Under the pieces are notes generated by a model. It saw nothing but the letters and a program-made list of their open reading frames with translations, was not told the DNA's origin and did no database searches. The translations under genes and the position numbers were made by a program. Of a stretch of DNA of 64,000 bases, positions 1-10,579 are shown one piece after another; position 1 is the stretch's first letter; every line of letters starts with the position of its first letter. The stretch covers positions 1-64,000 of the forward strand of contig CATNCP010000008.1 of the NCBI GenBank assembly GCA_950096615.1. Reading direction: 5' to 3'. Origin of the DNA: an uncultured Kangiella sp. GTDB taxonomy: Bacteria > Pseudomonadota > Gammaproteobacteria > Enterobacterales > Kangiellaceae.

Positions 1-9
1 TGGCAATAA

Positions 10-33
10 AAAAGGCGACAAAAGCCGCCTTTT
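10..33 (-). terminator. Rho-independent terminator downstream of exbD-like gene
   Basis: AAAAGGCG...CGCCTTTT hairpin, T-rich tail in the minus direction, just 3' of the exbD ORF. Confidence 0.65.
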
Positions 34-50
34 AAAAGGTCTTTACAGGA

Positions 51-464
51 CTATTTTCCTGTAATCCAGCGCGCGACGTTCACTTTGGAGACGCCAGCAG
101 CGTTGGCTTGGTCAACTGCCGTTACCAAAACATTGTTAATCGCTTCTTCGTGAACACGAACCAGTACTGGCGAGCGTGGATCCGCTGCGAGTTGAGTTTC
201 AATATTTGCACGAATCGCTTCAGGGTCGATAGAACGCTCATTCATGAACACATTGCTTTGTTCATCAATAGAAACCACGATCAATGGTGGTGGGTTCTTT
301 GGAGGCGTTGTATCTTGGTTCGTCGTTGGACGTGAGATCTCAACTGTATCTTCTCTGACGAATGACGTGGTAACAATGAAGAAGATCAACATAATGAATA
401 CGATGTCTAGCATCGGTGTCATGTCAATCGCCGTATCTTCGTCTTCTCTATGTTTTCTACGCAT
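51..464 (-). CDS. ExbD/TolR family biopolymer transporter
   Basis: N-terminal TM helix with DMTPMLDIVFIMLIFFIVTTSF typical of ExbD/TolR; likely start is the internal Met (MRRKHRED) rather than the ORF start at 521. Confidence 0.9.
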   Translation of the reverse strand: MRRKHREDEDTAIDMTPMLDIVFIMLIFFIVTTSFVREDTVEISRPTTNQDTTPPKNPPPLIVVSIDEQSNVFMNERSIDPEAIRANIETQLAADPRSPVLVRVHEEAINNVLVTAVDQANAAGVSKVNVARWITGK

Positions 465-648
465 AATATATCTTATCCTGTCGCACTTTTTGCTACTTTT
501 ACATAAAAGTATTTGGCCCACAAAGGCGGCATTGTTTAAAGTAATCGTTAAAGTATAACCGCCACATTAAATGTGATCCAGTCTTAAATGTCTACCCTAA
601 TTTATGTAAAAAAGGGCAAATCGTACCTCTAACTGTGAAGTTGGGTCA

Positions 649-1065
649 TTACTCACGCCATGGAGCGACGTTGACGCTTGATATACCCGCTTTATTAGCC
701 TGATCCACCGCCGATACCATGGTCACATTATGGGCATCACTATGAACTCGCACGATAAGCGGGGCCTGTATATCATTCACCAGTTGGCTTTCTAAGTTGG
801 CCTGTATCGCCTCAACGTCAATGATTCTTTCATTAAATGACACTTGGTTTTGCGCATCAATAGTTAAGATTAATGGTTGAGACTTACCGTCACAGTCTTG
901 CTCGCAGTGAGTGGTTGGCTGTGCCACCTCTAAGCTGTCAGTGTTAATGAAACTGGTCGTAACGATGAAAAACAGTAATAAAATAAAGATGATATCGAGC
1001 ATGGAAGTCATGTCGACTTTGTTGTTATCAATGCTGCTGCTAAACCTGCGGCGTAATTTTTTCAT
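649..1065 (-). CDS. ExbD/TolR family biopolymer transporter (second paralog)
   Basis: VDMTSMLDIIFILLLFFIVTTSF motif; clear paralog of the downstream gene. Confidence 0.9.
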   Translation of the reverse strand: MKKLRRRFSSSIDNNKVDMTSMLDIIFILLLFFIVTTSFINTDSLEVAQPTTHCEQDCDGKSQPLILTIDAQNQVSFNERIIDVEAIQANLESQLVNDIQAPLIVRVHSDAHNVTMVSAVDQANKAGISSVNVAPWRE

Positions 1066-1205
1066 ATGATACCCCTTAGCAATGGCCTGTTTCTGACAGT
1101 GCTAGCAATAACTCCAGCAAGAGTGATCTGACCAGCACTCAATTTCAATATAGCGCTAAAAACTGCTTATGGCAATTTGGATGGCTATTTCATTTGAGGG
1201 TGGCG

Positions 1206-2015
1206 TTAGCGTTGGCAGTGGGGACAATAAAAACTGGAGCGCTGGCCTAGGGTGATATTTTTAATGATGGATTGGCATTGAATGCAAGTTTCACCTTCGC
1301 GCCCATAAACGTTCAACTGCTGCGCAAAGTAGCCGGGAGAACCGTCAGCTTGCGTAAAATCTTTAAGCGTAGTGCCGCCTTGCTGAATCGCCTTTTCAAG
1401 CACCAACTTAATATTATTAACCAATACCTGACAGCGTTCTTTGCTGATCCGATTGGCGGCGCGTTTGGGGTGAATACCACTTAAAAATAGCGATTCGCTA
1501 GCGTAGATATTCCCGACACCGACAACGACTGCATTGGTCATGATGGCGTTTTTGATAGCGCCCTTGCGTTTGGCCAGCTTGTGATGAAGGTAGTCACCAT
1601 TAAAGTCGCTACTCAACGGCTCTGGGCCAAGAGAGTGGATAATCTTCAGTTTGGTATCTTTGTCTTGCCATAAGATAGCACCAAAGCGCCTTGGGTCATT
1701 TAAGCGAAGTGCCTTACCGTTAGCGAATACAACCTCAAAGTGGTCATGTTTTCTTAGAGGTGTTTTAGCATCGACCACTCGCATGGTCCCGGACATACCA
1801 AGATGCATCACAACTGAACCCTCTGGGAAGCGCCATAGCATGTATTTAGCGCGACGTGTGATATCACCGCTGATTTGACCTTCAAGCTGTTTGAGCTCAC
1901 CAGGAATAGGCCAGCGTAGTTGAGGCTGATAGATATTCACTGCTACGACTGTTTGGCCAGTAATATGTGGGGCAAGTCCTCGAGTGGTCGTTTCGACTTC
2001 GGGTAATTCGGGCAT
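1206..2015 (-). CDS. mutM: Formamidopyrimidine-DNA glycosylase
   Basis: MPELPEVETT N-terminus, C-terminal CxxC...CxxC zinc finger. Confidence 0.97.
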   Translation of the reverse strand: MPELPEVETTTRGLAPHITGQTVVAVNIYQPQLRWPIPGELKQLEGQISGDITRRAKYMLWRFPEGSVVMHLGMSGTMRVVDAKTPLRKHDHFEVVFANGKALRLNDPRRFGAILWQDKDTKLKIIHSLGPEPLSSDFNGDYLHHKLAKRKGAIKNAIMTNAVVVGVGNIYASESLFLSGIHPKRAANRISKERCQVLVNNIKLVLEKAIQQGGTTLKDFTQADGSPGYFAQQLNVYGREGETCIQCQSIIKNITLGQRSSFYCPHCQR

Positions 2016-2075
2016 GGTAACGTGTGGTTAGTTTAGATTTAAGAGTGATGACAAATATTGTAGTGCAGAATAACA

Positions 2076-2101
2076 AAAAGCCCAGCGTTAACTGGGCTTT
2101 T
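2076..2101 (-). terminator. Terminator downstream of rpmBG
   Basis: AAAAGCCCAG-CGTTAA-CTGGGCTTTT perfect hairpin. Confidence 0.75.
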
Positions 2102-2154
2102 GTATACGTTTTCTTGGAGGCAGAAAACTGTAAAGCTAGATTAAGCTTTTGAAA

Positions 2155-2310
2155 TTACTTAATTTTTGCTTCTTTATAAATAACATGCTTGCGGATAGTT
2201 GGATCAAATTTTTTGATTTCCATCTTGCCTGGCATGTTTTTCTTGTTCTTGTCAGTGGTATAGAAATGACCTGTACCAGCACTTGACACTAAACGGATTT
2301 TATCGCGCAT
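2155..2310 (-). CDS. rpmG: 50S ribosomal protein L33
   Basis: 51 aa [51 protein letters not shown], read by hand (below the ORF track size cutoff); next to rpmB. Confidence 0.95.
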   Translation of the reverse strand: MRDKIRLVSSAGTGHFYTTDKNKKNMPGKMEIKKFDPTIRKHVIYKEAKIK

Positions 2311-2321
2311 CATTCAGCTCC

Positions 2322-2558
2322 TTATACTTTTTCGCCACGAGCACGCAATTCAGTTAGCACAGTCTCGATACCTTTCTTATCGATAATGCGCATACCTTTT
2401 GCTGATACGCGTAGTTTGACGAAACGCTTCTCAGACTCAACCCAAAAACGGTGAGTGTGCAAGTTCGGTAAAAAACGACGTTTTGTACGGTTTTTTGCGT
2501 GTGACACGTTGTTTCCTGTCACTGGACGCTTGCCTGTTACCTGACAAACTTTAGCCAT
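2322..2558 (-). CDS. rpmB: 50S ribosomal protein L28
   Basis: [34 protein letters not shown]. Confidence 0.98.
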   Translation of the reverse strand: MAKVCQVTGKRPVTGNNVSHAKNRTKRRFLPNLHTHRFWVESEKRFVKLRVSAKGMRIIDKKGIETVLTELRARGEKV

Positions 2559-2745
2559 GATATAGCCTCCAAAAAATAATCATTACATTGCGGGGAGGAA
2601 TGTCTTATCCCACCGCGACTCTTCAAATAGGGCGCACTTTATACCAGAAAGCCGTCCCTTTGACAACTAAACTGACAATAAAAGGCCAATTTACTCAGGT
2701 TTTTCACGAAAAGTCGTCGAAACCATGAGTAAACGTCATATTCAT

Positions 2746-3420
2746 TTAAATTAAGCCATGTTCCGCGAAGGAGTAGCTTTTGTTTTGCGCGATAATAATG
2801 TGGTCCAGCGTTCTAATATCTACCAGCTGGAGAGCCTGTCGGATTCGGTCGGTAATGTGCCGATCGGAAGGACTGGGTTCCAAGCAACCACTCGGGTGGT
2901 TGTGCGCCAATATCACTGCGGCGGCATGATAACTCAGGGCCTTCTCAACCACAACCCTTGGGTGCACTTCTGAGCTATTAATTGTTCCTTGAAATAGTGT
3001 TTCCTGGACTAAAAGTTGATGCTGATTATTCAGGAATAACACTACAAACTGCTCGCGCTTGTGTCGACTTAGCAGCGACGAGAGGAAACTCTTAACGTCA
3101 TCAGGCGAGCTAAAGCTTTGATTCTGCTGAAGGCTTTGTTGTAAATAACGTTTAGAAAGCTCCAAACTGGCTTGTAGCTGACAGAATTTTGCATCGCCCA
3201 TACCAGGCTGGTGGGTAAACTCTTTTAGGTTGGCTTCGAGCAGTTGTCGTAGTCCACCAAACTCTTTGAGTAGGTGGCGCGACAGATCGACAACGTTGTG
3301 GGTCTTGGTTCCGGTACGGAGAAAGATAGCCAACAATTCTGCGTCAGATAACGTTTCTGCACCATGTTTGAGAAGTCGTTCCCGCGGCCTTTCCTGTGCT
3401 GGCCATTCCATTATTTTCAT
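2746..3420 (-). CDS. radC: RadC family JAB/MPN-domain protein
   Basis: ERPRERLLKHGAETLSDAELLAI... and metalloprotease-like HNHPSG motif. Confidence 0.96.
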   Translation of the reverse strand: MKIMEWPAQERPRERLLKHGAETLSDAELLAIFLRTGTKTHNVVDLSRHLLKEFGGLRQLLEANLKEFTHQPGMGDAKFCQLQASLELSKRYLQQSLQQNQSFSSPDDVKSFLSSLLSRHKREQFVVLFLNNQHQLLVQETLFQGTINSSEVHPRVVVEKALSYHAAAVILAHNHPSGCLEPSPSDRHITDRIRQALQLVDIRTLDHIIIAQNKSYSFAEHGLI

Positions 3421-3705
3421 GTCACTTCCTGTGATTAAAATTATTCTATTTTTGTACGTGCCACTGCCACTGATTGGTTATGCGTCACTAACTAAGCTGC
3501 GCTCCTTTGTGCACTGATTAACGATGCTCTGGAGGCAACAGAGCAGGGCATTTTGTGCGTCGAACTCTTGGTAATAACAAAAAACAGCCGTCAGGTTGGG
3601 AAGTGTATGATTTTTATTGAGTTGAGTAATTAAGAATATGACTATAATTTTTGTGCGTAAAAGCGTAAACTTGTAGGTCATTATAAGTTAAATCAATCGG
3701 TTAGC

Positions 3706-4911
3706 ATGAGTTTGCAAGGTAAGAAAATCCTGTTAGGAATAACGGGTGGCATAGCTGCGTACAAAAGCGCTGAACTGAGTCGTCTGCTGATTAAAGCGGG
3801 CGCGGAAGTTCGTTGTGTGATGACAAAAGGTGCGCAAGCCTTTATCACGCCGATGACTTTTCAAGCTTTAACGGGCAACCCCGTGCATGAGCATTTGCTT
3901 GATCCTGATGCTGAAGCGGCCATGGGGCATATTGAACTGGCTCGCTGGGCGGATTTGGTTTTGATTGCGCCGGCGACAGCAGATGTGATGGCGAAGTTAG
4001 TCTCGGGTGCTGCTGATGACTTATTAAGCACCTTATGTTTGGCTACGGCAGCTCCAGTAGCTGTAGCACCTGCTATGAATCAGCAAATGTGGGCTAACCG
4101 AGCTACGCAAGCTAATGTGGCAACATTGCTGGACCGAGACATCAGAATTTGGGGGCCTGACTCAGGCGACCAAGCTTGTGGCGATGTTGGGCCTGGAAGG
4201 ATGTTAGAGCCGCACAGTTTAGTGCAGCATGTTGAGCAATTCTTTTGTGACAAGATACTAAAAGGTCAGCATTGGGTCATTACTGCGGGACCGACAGTGG
4301 AAGCGATTGATCCTGTCCGTTATTTGGCGAACCGTAGCTCTGGGAAAATGGGGTATGCGGTTGCTGAAATGGCGGCGCGCGCAGGGGCCAAAGTTACTTT
4401 GATCAGTGGTCCCGTTTGTCTTGCTGCGCCATTTGGCGTTGATCGTATTTGCGTTGACAGTGCTCAAGAAATGCTGGATAGCGTTAAAAATACCGTATCT
4501 GCTGAATCAGTTTTCGTCTCTTGTGCTGCGGTAGCCGATTATAAGCCGAAAGAAGTGGCCAGCGAGAAGATGAAAAAAACAGGCGATGATGGAATGACTA
4601 TGCAGTTGACGCAAAACCCTGATATTTTGAAGTGGGCAGCCCAAGAGAGCGGAGCTTTCTGTGTTGGCTTTGCAGCTGAAACGCAGAATGTTAGCGATTA
4701 TGCTCAAGCTAAAATGGAGCGTAAAGGGATCCCAATGATTTGCGCTAACGATGTCAGTCGTTGCGATATTGGGTTCTCTTGCGATGATAATGAACTACAG
4801 GTTTTTTATCGTGATAATAAAGACGTAAAACAACAGGCGATAGGCCCAGCGAGTAAACCGCTGGTTGCTGAACAGCTAATACAATTAATTGAAAAAGTTC
4901 GCCAATTATAA
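3706..4911 (+). CDS. coaBC: Bifunctional phosphopantothenoylcysteine decarboxylase/phosphopantothenate-cysteine ligase
   Basis: [50 protein letters not shown]. Confidence 0.97.
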   Translation: MSLQGKKILLGITGGIAAYKSAELSRLLIKAGAEVRCVMTKGAQAFITPMTFQALTGNPVHEHLLDPDAEAAMGHIELARWADLVLIAPATADVMAKLVSGAADDLLSTLCLATAAPVAVAPAMNQQMWANRATQANVATLLDRDIRIWGPDSGDQACGDVGPGRMLEPHSLVQHVEQFFCDKILKGQHWVITAGPTVEAIDPVRYLANRSSGKMGYAVAEMAARAGAKVTLISGPVCLAAPFGVDRICVDSAQEMLDSVKNTVSAESVFVSCAAVADYKPKEVASEKMKKTGDDGMTMQLTQNPDILKWAAQESGAFCVGFAAETQNVSDYAQAKMERKGIPMICANDVSRCDIGFSCDDNELQVFYRDNKDVKQQAIGPASKPLVAEQLIQLIEKVRQL

Positions 4912-4944
4912 TCATCAGCGAGCGTTCAGGAGTGTGAGGAGTCT

Positions 4945-7431
4945 TTGATGACAAAGGGTAAGAGTTTAGCCAGCTTTTTTATTGTTCCTTTAGTTATTGG
5001 TCTAGTGATCTTAGTGGGGGTGTCTGCCAGTCTTTATTATCTAGGGATTCAAGATCCTCTGGAGAAACAGGCGCAACAGTTATTGGCATCTCGAACCGCT
5101 GAGCGCGCCAATTTAATTGAACAAAGAGTTCAGCAAATCCAAGCTACATTGGATCTGGCAGGGCAGTCTGTATTTGCGGAAGATAATGATGAGGTCATTG
5201 AAAAATTAAAAAAGCAAGTTCCGCAGCTGGACCAAGTGGTTCTTTTTGAAAATGCATCTATACAGCCGGCTAATGATGCGACCCCTGCGATTACTCATGT
5301 CGTGATCGATTTATTAAGAAAAACAGCTCAAGATGAGCCAACGCCTCCTGAGTTAATTCTTAAAAATGGCCAACCAAGCTATATCGCTTTTACCGAAAAG
5401 TTGGGTGACGATAGGCTGGTTTTAGCTACCGTTAGTTTGTCACAAATTAAAGCGCTTCTAGGCAAAGCTGATAATCAAAGTCGCTTGGAGCTAAGGCAAA
5501 ACTTTGGCAATACATCACACGTTGTCGCTTTTGTTGGAACTGAGCCCGCAGATGGTTCACCGCTTATTGAGTCTCAAACATTTGGCGCCAACTGGTCTTT
5601 AGCTCTATGGCAGCGGGTAGGTGCTCTAACCACCGATGCTGGACAGTTACCGTTACTTTTATTCATTGCAGCAGTCGTTGCTTTCCTGATTGTAGGTCTG
5701 ATGCCTTTACTAAGCATGAAGCGATTATTTAGCAACGATGCTCGTCGCTTTATCAAAGGGGTTAAAGAGGGCTCTGTAACCACTAAAAAGTATCAGATCA
5801 ATTTCTTTAATGAATTAGCGGCTGGTTTCTCGCGTGTTTCCGGAGAGCCTGTAACTGATAGCACCGAAGATGATGATAGCGATATTGATATTGAAGACGA
5901 TGTCAAAGAAGAGCCAGTTAAAAAGCGTCGAGCGCGCCCGTTGATTAATCCAGAAGACGGGGCTAGTCAAGATGAAGGCAGTAGCAGTAATGCGACAAAA
6001 AACGAGCCCGATAGCCAGAAGACTGTTGCCAAAGATGTGAATGAGGATGCGGTCTCTCAAAGCATTAATCCTGATATTTTCCGTGAGTATGATATTCGCG
6101 GCGTTATGGGTGAAAGCTTGGATTACGACACCGTGTATGTCATTGGTAAGGCTATTGGTAGTGAGGCATATTCTCGCGGTGAGCAGAGTGTGATTGTGGG
6201 GCGCGATGGTCGTCTATCCAGTCCTGAGTTGCATAAAGCTTTGACTGAAGGCCTATTAGCTAGTGGACGTGATGTGGTTGACTTGGGCATGGTACCGACA
6301 CCTTTGGTGTACTTTGGAACTCATACCCTCGGGTCTCGTTCTGGGGTGATGGTTACTGGTAGTCATAACCCGCCTGAACATAACGGCTTGAAAGTGGTGT
6401 TGGCTGGAGAGACACTCTACGGAAAAGACATTCAAGAACTCTTAAAGCGCATTCAGATGCAAGAGTTTTTTAATGGGAAAGGTAATTTAAGCGAATCAAG
6501 TATTGAGCAAAATTACTTAGAGCGGTTAGTGTCTGATATTACATTGGATAAACCGCTTAAGGTGGCTGTGGACTGTGGTAATGGCGTGACAGGGGAGTTT
6601 GCTCCTAAAATGTTACAAGCACTTGGCTGCGAAGTGATTGGTTTGTATACAGACATTGATGGGAACTTCCCTAATCACCACCCCGATCCAAATTCAGCAA
6701 GTAACTTGGAAGCTTTGATTGAAATGGTAACCTCCGAAAAAGCCGATATTGGTTTGGCCTTTGATGGGGATGGAGACCGCCTTGGAGTGGTTGATAATAA
6801 AGGTAAAGTGATTTGGACCGACCGCTTGATGATGTTATTCGCACAGGATGTATTATCGAGGAATCCAGGTGGGGAAATTATTTACGATGTGAAGTGTACT
6901 CGCTTCTTGAAAGATGTGATTACACAAGCTGGTGGCCAACCATTAATGTGGAAGACCGGACATTCTTTAATGAAGGCGAAGATGCGCGAAACCGAAGCAC
7001 CATTTGGTGGTGAAGGTAGCGGCCACTTGTACTTTAATGAACGCTGGTATGGTTTTGATGATGCTTTATATGCAGGAGCTCGACTTCTAGAAATATTGTG
7101 TCGTGCGGAAGCAACATCTTCAGAAGTGTTTGAAGAGTTACCAGAAGGGTTATCATCCGAAGAAATTAACGTGCCTGTGCCTGATAAGGTGAAGTTTAAA
7201 TTAATTAAAGCTTTGATTGCCAAAGGGGAGTTTGGCGAAGGCGAGGTTAATACAACTGATGGCTTGAGAGTTGATTATAAACACCGCTGGTTACTGGCGA
7301 GAGCGTCGAACACGACACCGAGTATCGTGGTTAAGTTTGAGGCTGATAATGAGGTGTCTTTAGAGGCAGTTAAAGATACTTTGCGCAAACAATTATTAAA
7401 AGTAGCGCCGAAGATAAAACTAAATTTCTAG
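4945..7431 (+). CDS. algC: Phosphomannomutase/phosphoglucomutase with N-terminal membrane domain
   Basis: C-terminal FREYDIRGVMGE, TGSHNPPEHNG, DGDGDRLG; N-terminal two-TM extension and acidic linker as in long AlgC proteins. Confidence 0.93.
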   Translation: MMTKGKSLASFFIVPLVIGLVILVGVSASLYYLGIQDPLEKQAQQLLASRTAERANLIEQRVQQIQATLDLAGQSVFAEDNDEVIEKLKKQVPQLDQVVLFENASIQPANDATPAITHVVIDLLRKTAQDEPTPPELILKNGQPSYIAFTEKLGDDRLVLATVSLSQIKALLGKADNQSRLELRQNFGNTSHVVAFVGTEPADGSPLIESQTFGANWSLALWQRVGALTTDAGQLPLLLFIAAVVAFLIVGLMPLLSMKRLFSNDARRFIKGVKEGSVTTKKYQINFFNELAAGFSRVSGEPVTDSTEDDDSDIDIEDDVKEEPVKKRRARPLINPEDGASQDEGSSSNATKNEPDSQKTVAKDVNEDAVSQSINPDIFREYDIRGVMGESLDYDTVYVIGKAIGSEAYSRGEQSVIVGRDGRLSSPELHKALTEGLLASGRDVVDLGMVPTPLVYFGTHTLGSRSGVMVTGSHNPPEHNGLKVVLAGETLYGKDIQELLKRIQMQEFFNGKGNLSESSIEQNYLERLVSDITLDKPLKVAVDCGNGVTGEFAPKMLQALGCEVIGLYTDIDGNFPNHHPDPNSASNLEALIEMVTSEKADIGLAFDGDGDRLGVVDNKGKVIWTDRLMMLFAQDVLSRNPGGEIIYDVKCTRFLKDVITQAGGQPLMWKTGHSLMKAKMRETEAPFGGEGSGHLYFNERWYGFDDALYAGARLLEILCRAEATSSEVFEELPEGLSSEEINVPVPDKVKFKLIKALIAKGEFGEGEVNTTDGLRVDYKHRWLLARASNTTPSIVVKFEADNEVSLEAVKDTLRKQLLKVAPKIKLNF

Positions 7432-7464
7432 AACGATTTATTAAAACACAAATTTGAGAGACAC

Positions 7465-8061
7465 ATGACAACAAGAAATTCATCGAAGAGAAAGAATGAA
7501 ATCTTGCAAGCATTAGCTTTAATGCTTGAGAAAGATCCTGGGGAACGAATTACTACAGCTAAGCTTGCGAAAGAGGTGGGAGTCTCAGAGGCTGCGTTGT
7601 ATCGACATTTTCCAAGTAAGGCCAGAATGTTTGAAGGCTTAATAGAGTTTACTGAGGAAGCGATATTCTCACGTATGAATTTGATTGCTAAGGAGCAAAC
7701 AGATTTGGATACGCAATGTCAGCAAACGCTAGGGCTGATTTTGACCTTCGCTAGCCGTAACCCTGGGATTTGTCGTTTACTTACGGGAGAGGCCCTGTCC
7801 GGTGAGCATGAGCGTTTACGAGGACGTATTAGTCAATTGTTTAATCGTGTTGAAACGCAAATCAAACAACTTTTCAGACAGCATGAAGTAGCGACGAAAG
7901 GAAAGTACACTCCTGAAATAGGAAGCCGTGCTAATTTGTTAGTGGCGGTAGTCGAGGGGCGGATTTTGCAGTATGTGAGAACTGATTTTACTCAATCTCC
8001 ATTAGCGAGCTGGGATAATCAGTGGCAACTGCTGCAGTCAATTACAGCAGTTGATTCATAG
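7465..8061 (+). CDS. slmA: Nucleoid occlusion factor SlmA (TetR family)
   Basis: TetR HTH (KLAKEVGVSEAALYRHFPSKARMFEGLIEFTE) and algC-slmA-pyrE synteny. Confidence 0.93.
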   Translation: MTTRNSSKRKNEILQALALMLEKDPGERITTAKLAKEVGVSEAALYRHFPSKARMFEGLIEFTEEAIFSRMNLIAKEQTDLDTQCQQTLGLILTFASRNPGICRLLTGEALSGEHERLRGRISQLFNRVETQIKQLFRQHEVATKGKYTPEIGSRANLLVAVVEGRILQYVRTDFTQSPLASWDNQWQLLQSITAVDS

Positions 8062-8065
8062 TTGG

Positions 8066-9031
8066 CTAACTATCGCTTTGCGAAATGTAATCGATGAATT
8101 CTTGCTTGAGTTGGGAAATGGTATTGCTGCCGCATAACTCTTTCCCAGCATCACTATCATTACACTGAACTTCTAACACTATTTGCATGGAATCCTCTTT
8201 GGCAGGGATTCGTGTGATAGAAAGTCCAAGTTGCTCATCTGATCTTGGCTTGCTAGAAATGATTAAGCTGTCTGTCACGATTTCTAGCTTGTTGGAAGCA
8301 TTTTCATGAGCGAAAATCTGTGCCAGTTTCCATGAGCGCTCGCATGATCGAGAATTCTCACAAAGTACTTTTGTTGCAGTCGGAACAGAGCGTTGATCTT
8401 GTGCATACTGTTCAACCATACGCATTGCTTGAAGTTCTTTGAAGCGTACAAGATCGTTCTTAAACTGTTCCTCTATCGTTTTCACTTGAGAATTATAACG
8501 TGCTATGGAGGCGTGATTCTCATTTATCTGCTCTTTTGTAGCATCAATTTGGCTCAATATAGACTTAGGGACAGATTTTCCTTTACGCTCAAAGTCTGCT
8601 GCGCTGGATTGCAAATCAGTAAGTTTCTTCTCAAGCGTTTTATTATGCCCCTGAAGAATCGATATGTTGATTTGAAGAGAGGCCGTTTGGTTTTCTTCGG
8701 TACGCTTAATATCATCAATGGTTCTATATTGTCGAAGCAGCATCCGATCATGTAAACGTGCTTTGCGTTCCTTGGCTTGCTGTTCCGCAAGTTTCTCTTG
8801 GCGAACTCGCTCAGCCTGCTTTTCTTCGTCCGTCATCATCGGAGGAACACGCTCAATTAAACGTCCGCTCTCGTTAACGACTTCATACCCTGATTTCAAA
8901 GCAGAATTAGGCAGGTAATCTTTAACCACAAGACGACCGTTACTATCTTTAAAACGATAGAAGTTTTTGGCATTGACAGCAGTAGCTGCAACTACAAGAG
9001 TGAGAAATAAAAATAAATGTTTCAGACTCAT
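8066..9031 (-). CDS. DUF4124 domain-containing exported protein with coiled-coil region
   Basis: signal peptide, N-terminal FYRFKDSNGRLVVKDYLP DUF4124-like segment, then coiled coil. Confidence 0.75.
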   Translation of the reverse strand: MSLKHLFLFLTLVVAATAVNAKNFYRFKDSNGRLVVKDYLPNSALKSGYEVVNESGRLIERVPPMMTDEEKQAERVRQEKLAEQQAKERKARLHDRMLLRQYRTIDDIKRTEENQTASLQINISILQGHNKTLEKKLTDLQSSAADFERKGKSVPKSILSQIDATKEQINENHASIARYNSQVKTIEEQFKNDLVRFKELQAMRMVEQYAQDQRSVPTATKVLCENSRSCERSWKLAQIFAHENASNKLEIVTDSLIISSKPRSDEQLGLSITRIPAKEDSMQIVLEVQCNDSDAGKELCGSNTISQLKQEFIDYISQSDS

Positions 9032-9075
9032 AGTGCTCCAGTTGTAAAGTTCATGATATCCATTAATTCGACGAA

Positions 9076-9720
9076 CTATTCGACCCCGTAGGTTTCACGA
9101 TAAGCGAGTACTTTAGGGTAGAAATCACTAAATGTAGGATGATCTTTTAAATAATTTAGCAGATCCGCTAACTTTATAATAGAAAATACTGGAATTCCGT
9201 AATCTTGTTCAACTTCTTGAACTGCTGATAAGTCTCCAGTTCCTTTTTCTTGACGATCTAAAGCAATCAATACGGCTTTTGGATTTGCTCCATTATGCTT
9301 AATGATATCGATAGACTCTCTGATAGCAGTGCCTGCGCTGATAACGTCATCAATAATAAGGATATCGCCATTAAGCTGGCTTCCCACGATACTGCCACCT
9401 TCGCCGTGGTCTTTCTTTTCCTTACGGTTAAAGCTGTAAGGAGCGCTGATGTCATGATGATCCGCGAGAGCCATTGTTGTGCAGCTGACCAGCGGGATAC
9501 CCTTATAAGCTGGCCCAAAGATAACGTCAAAAGGGATCTCTTGTTGTACAATAGTCTGAGCGTAGCAACGTCCCAGTTGCGCTAGGTCAGCACCACTGTC
9601 AAATAAGCCAGTATTAAAGAAGTAGGGGCTTTTGCGACCGCTCTTTAACGTAAACTCACCGAATTTAAGAACATTTTTTGATAGTGCCAGCTCTATGAAC
9701 TGCTTTTGGTAATCGTGCAT
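9076..9720 (-). CDS. pyrE: Orotate phosphoribosyltransferase
   Basis: [25 protein letters not shown] motif [17 protein letters not shown]. Confidence 0.97.
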   Translation of the reverse strand: MHDYQKQFIELALSKNVLKFGEFTLKSGRKSPYFFNTGLFDSGADLAQLGRCYAQTIVQQEIPFDVIFGPAYKGIPLVSCTTMALADHHDISAPYSFNRKEKKDHGEGGSIVGSQLNGDILIIDDVISAGTAIRESIDIIKHNGANPKAVLIALDRQEKGTGDLSAVQEVEQDYGIPVFSIIKLADLLNYLKDHPTFSDFYPKVLAYRETYGVE

Positions 9721-9875
9721 GACTTGGGCGCTAGGAAATAATCAATGGAATCAGTTCACTATGATAACCCTTTTTGGCTTTAAAGCCCAAATCTTTAAGG
9801 GGTGGCAGTGAGTTCTAAGCGAGAAAAGCGCACATAAAGAGTTGAGAAATCGCACTTAAAGAGTGGCAAGAAAAA

Positions 9876-9892
9876 AGCGGCTAAAAGCCGCT
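9876..9892 (-). terminator. Possible terminator, minus strand
   Basis: AGCGGCT-AAA-AGCCGCT hairpin followed in minus direction by T6. Confidence 0.55.
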
Positions 9893-9950
9893 CGAATGTT
9901 GTTATTTTTTGTGTCTTATTAGTTTCTACCCCTCTAACTCTTAAACTTTT

Positions 9951-9972
9951 ACTATTGAGTATTCTCAATAGT
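9951..9972. promoter_or_regulatory. Perfect dyad, operator-like
   Basis: ACTATTGAG-TATT-CTCAATAGT, 9-bp perfect arms in a non-coding gap. Confidence 0.3.
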
Positions 9973-10175
9973 ATTGATGAAATTTAAGCGGTTTGGAAAA
10001 TGACTGAGTGAGGATAGCTCAGAGCGTTAAACTGAAGTGTGATAGAGTTTGCAGAGGTACATTGTATCAAGACGATGAGATAACCCGATTTGATAGGGAT
10101 TTACTAAGGTTTAAGCTCTTGAAGAGAGTTTTACGCAATATGGAGAGTAGTGTCTTCTTGTCAGTATTTGAGTGT

Positions 10176-10499
10176 TTATACGAACTCTAGGGCAATCTTG
10201 TCATCTTCTACACGTATAACGCGCATCGGATGAAGAACCATTTGGTCGTGGTCTTCACCAAGAATACCTTCAATATGGACTTTGACGTTGTCGCCTTTTT
10301 TTAGGCCTGTTTCTTGGTTATTTTTGACCAGAACGCCGCCTTCGGAAATATCCAAGCTTTCAGATATCAACACGTCAGAATTTTGTTGCCGAATGGCAAC
10401 TGGTAGGTGTATGGATACTCTAAAAAAGCGTCTAGCATCACTGGGGTTTTGCCCCGTCAACTTTGGCTTCTTTGTCTGACTATCTTGCTCTATTCTCAT
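10176..10499 (-). CDS. PilZ domain protein (predicted c-di-GMP binding)
   Basis: RRFFR and DISEGG (RxxxR ... DxSxxG) motifs. Confidence 0.85.
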   Translation of the reverse strand: MRIEQDSQTKKPKLTGQNPSDARRFFRVSIHLPVAIRQQNSDVLISESLDISEGGVLVKNNQETGLKKGDNVKVHIEGILGEDHDQMVLHPMRVIRVEDDKIALEFV

Positions 10500-10543
10500 A
10501 GCCTACTCCTCTTCAATACACATCCCTGTCATGAATTAGACTA

Positions 10544-10577
10544 AGCAAAAAATGTGAAGAAGTCCACACTTTTTTGC
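10544..10577 (-). terminator. Terminator downstream of rsmA
   Basis: AGCAAAAAATGTG...CACACTTTTTTGCT near-perfect hairpin immediately 3' of rsmA. Confidence 0.6.
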
Positions 10578-10579
10578 TA

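Noticed and set aside
3478-3681. 67-aa minus ORF between radC and coaBC
   Set aside because: No recognisable features or convincing RBS; the region is more simply the divergent promoter area
9267-9585. Overlapping ORFs on both strands within pyrE
   Set aside because: Alternative frames of a clear pyrE gene
10008-10190. 60-aa plus-strand ORF
   Set aside because: No family features, overlaps the PilZ gene end; not supported as coding
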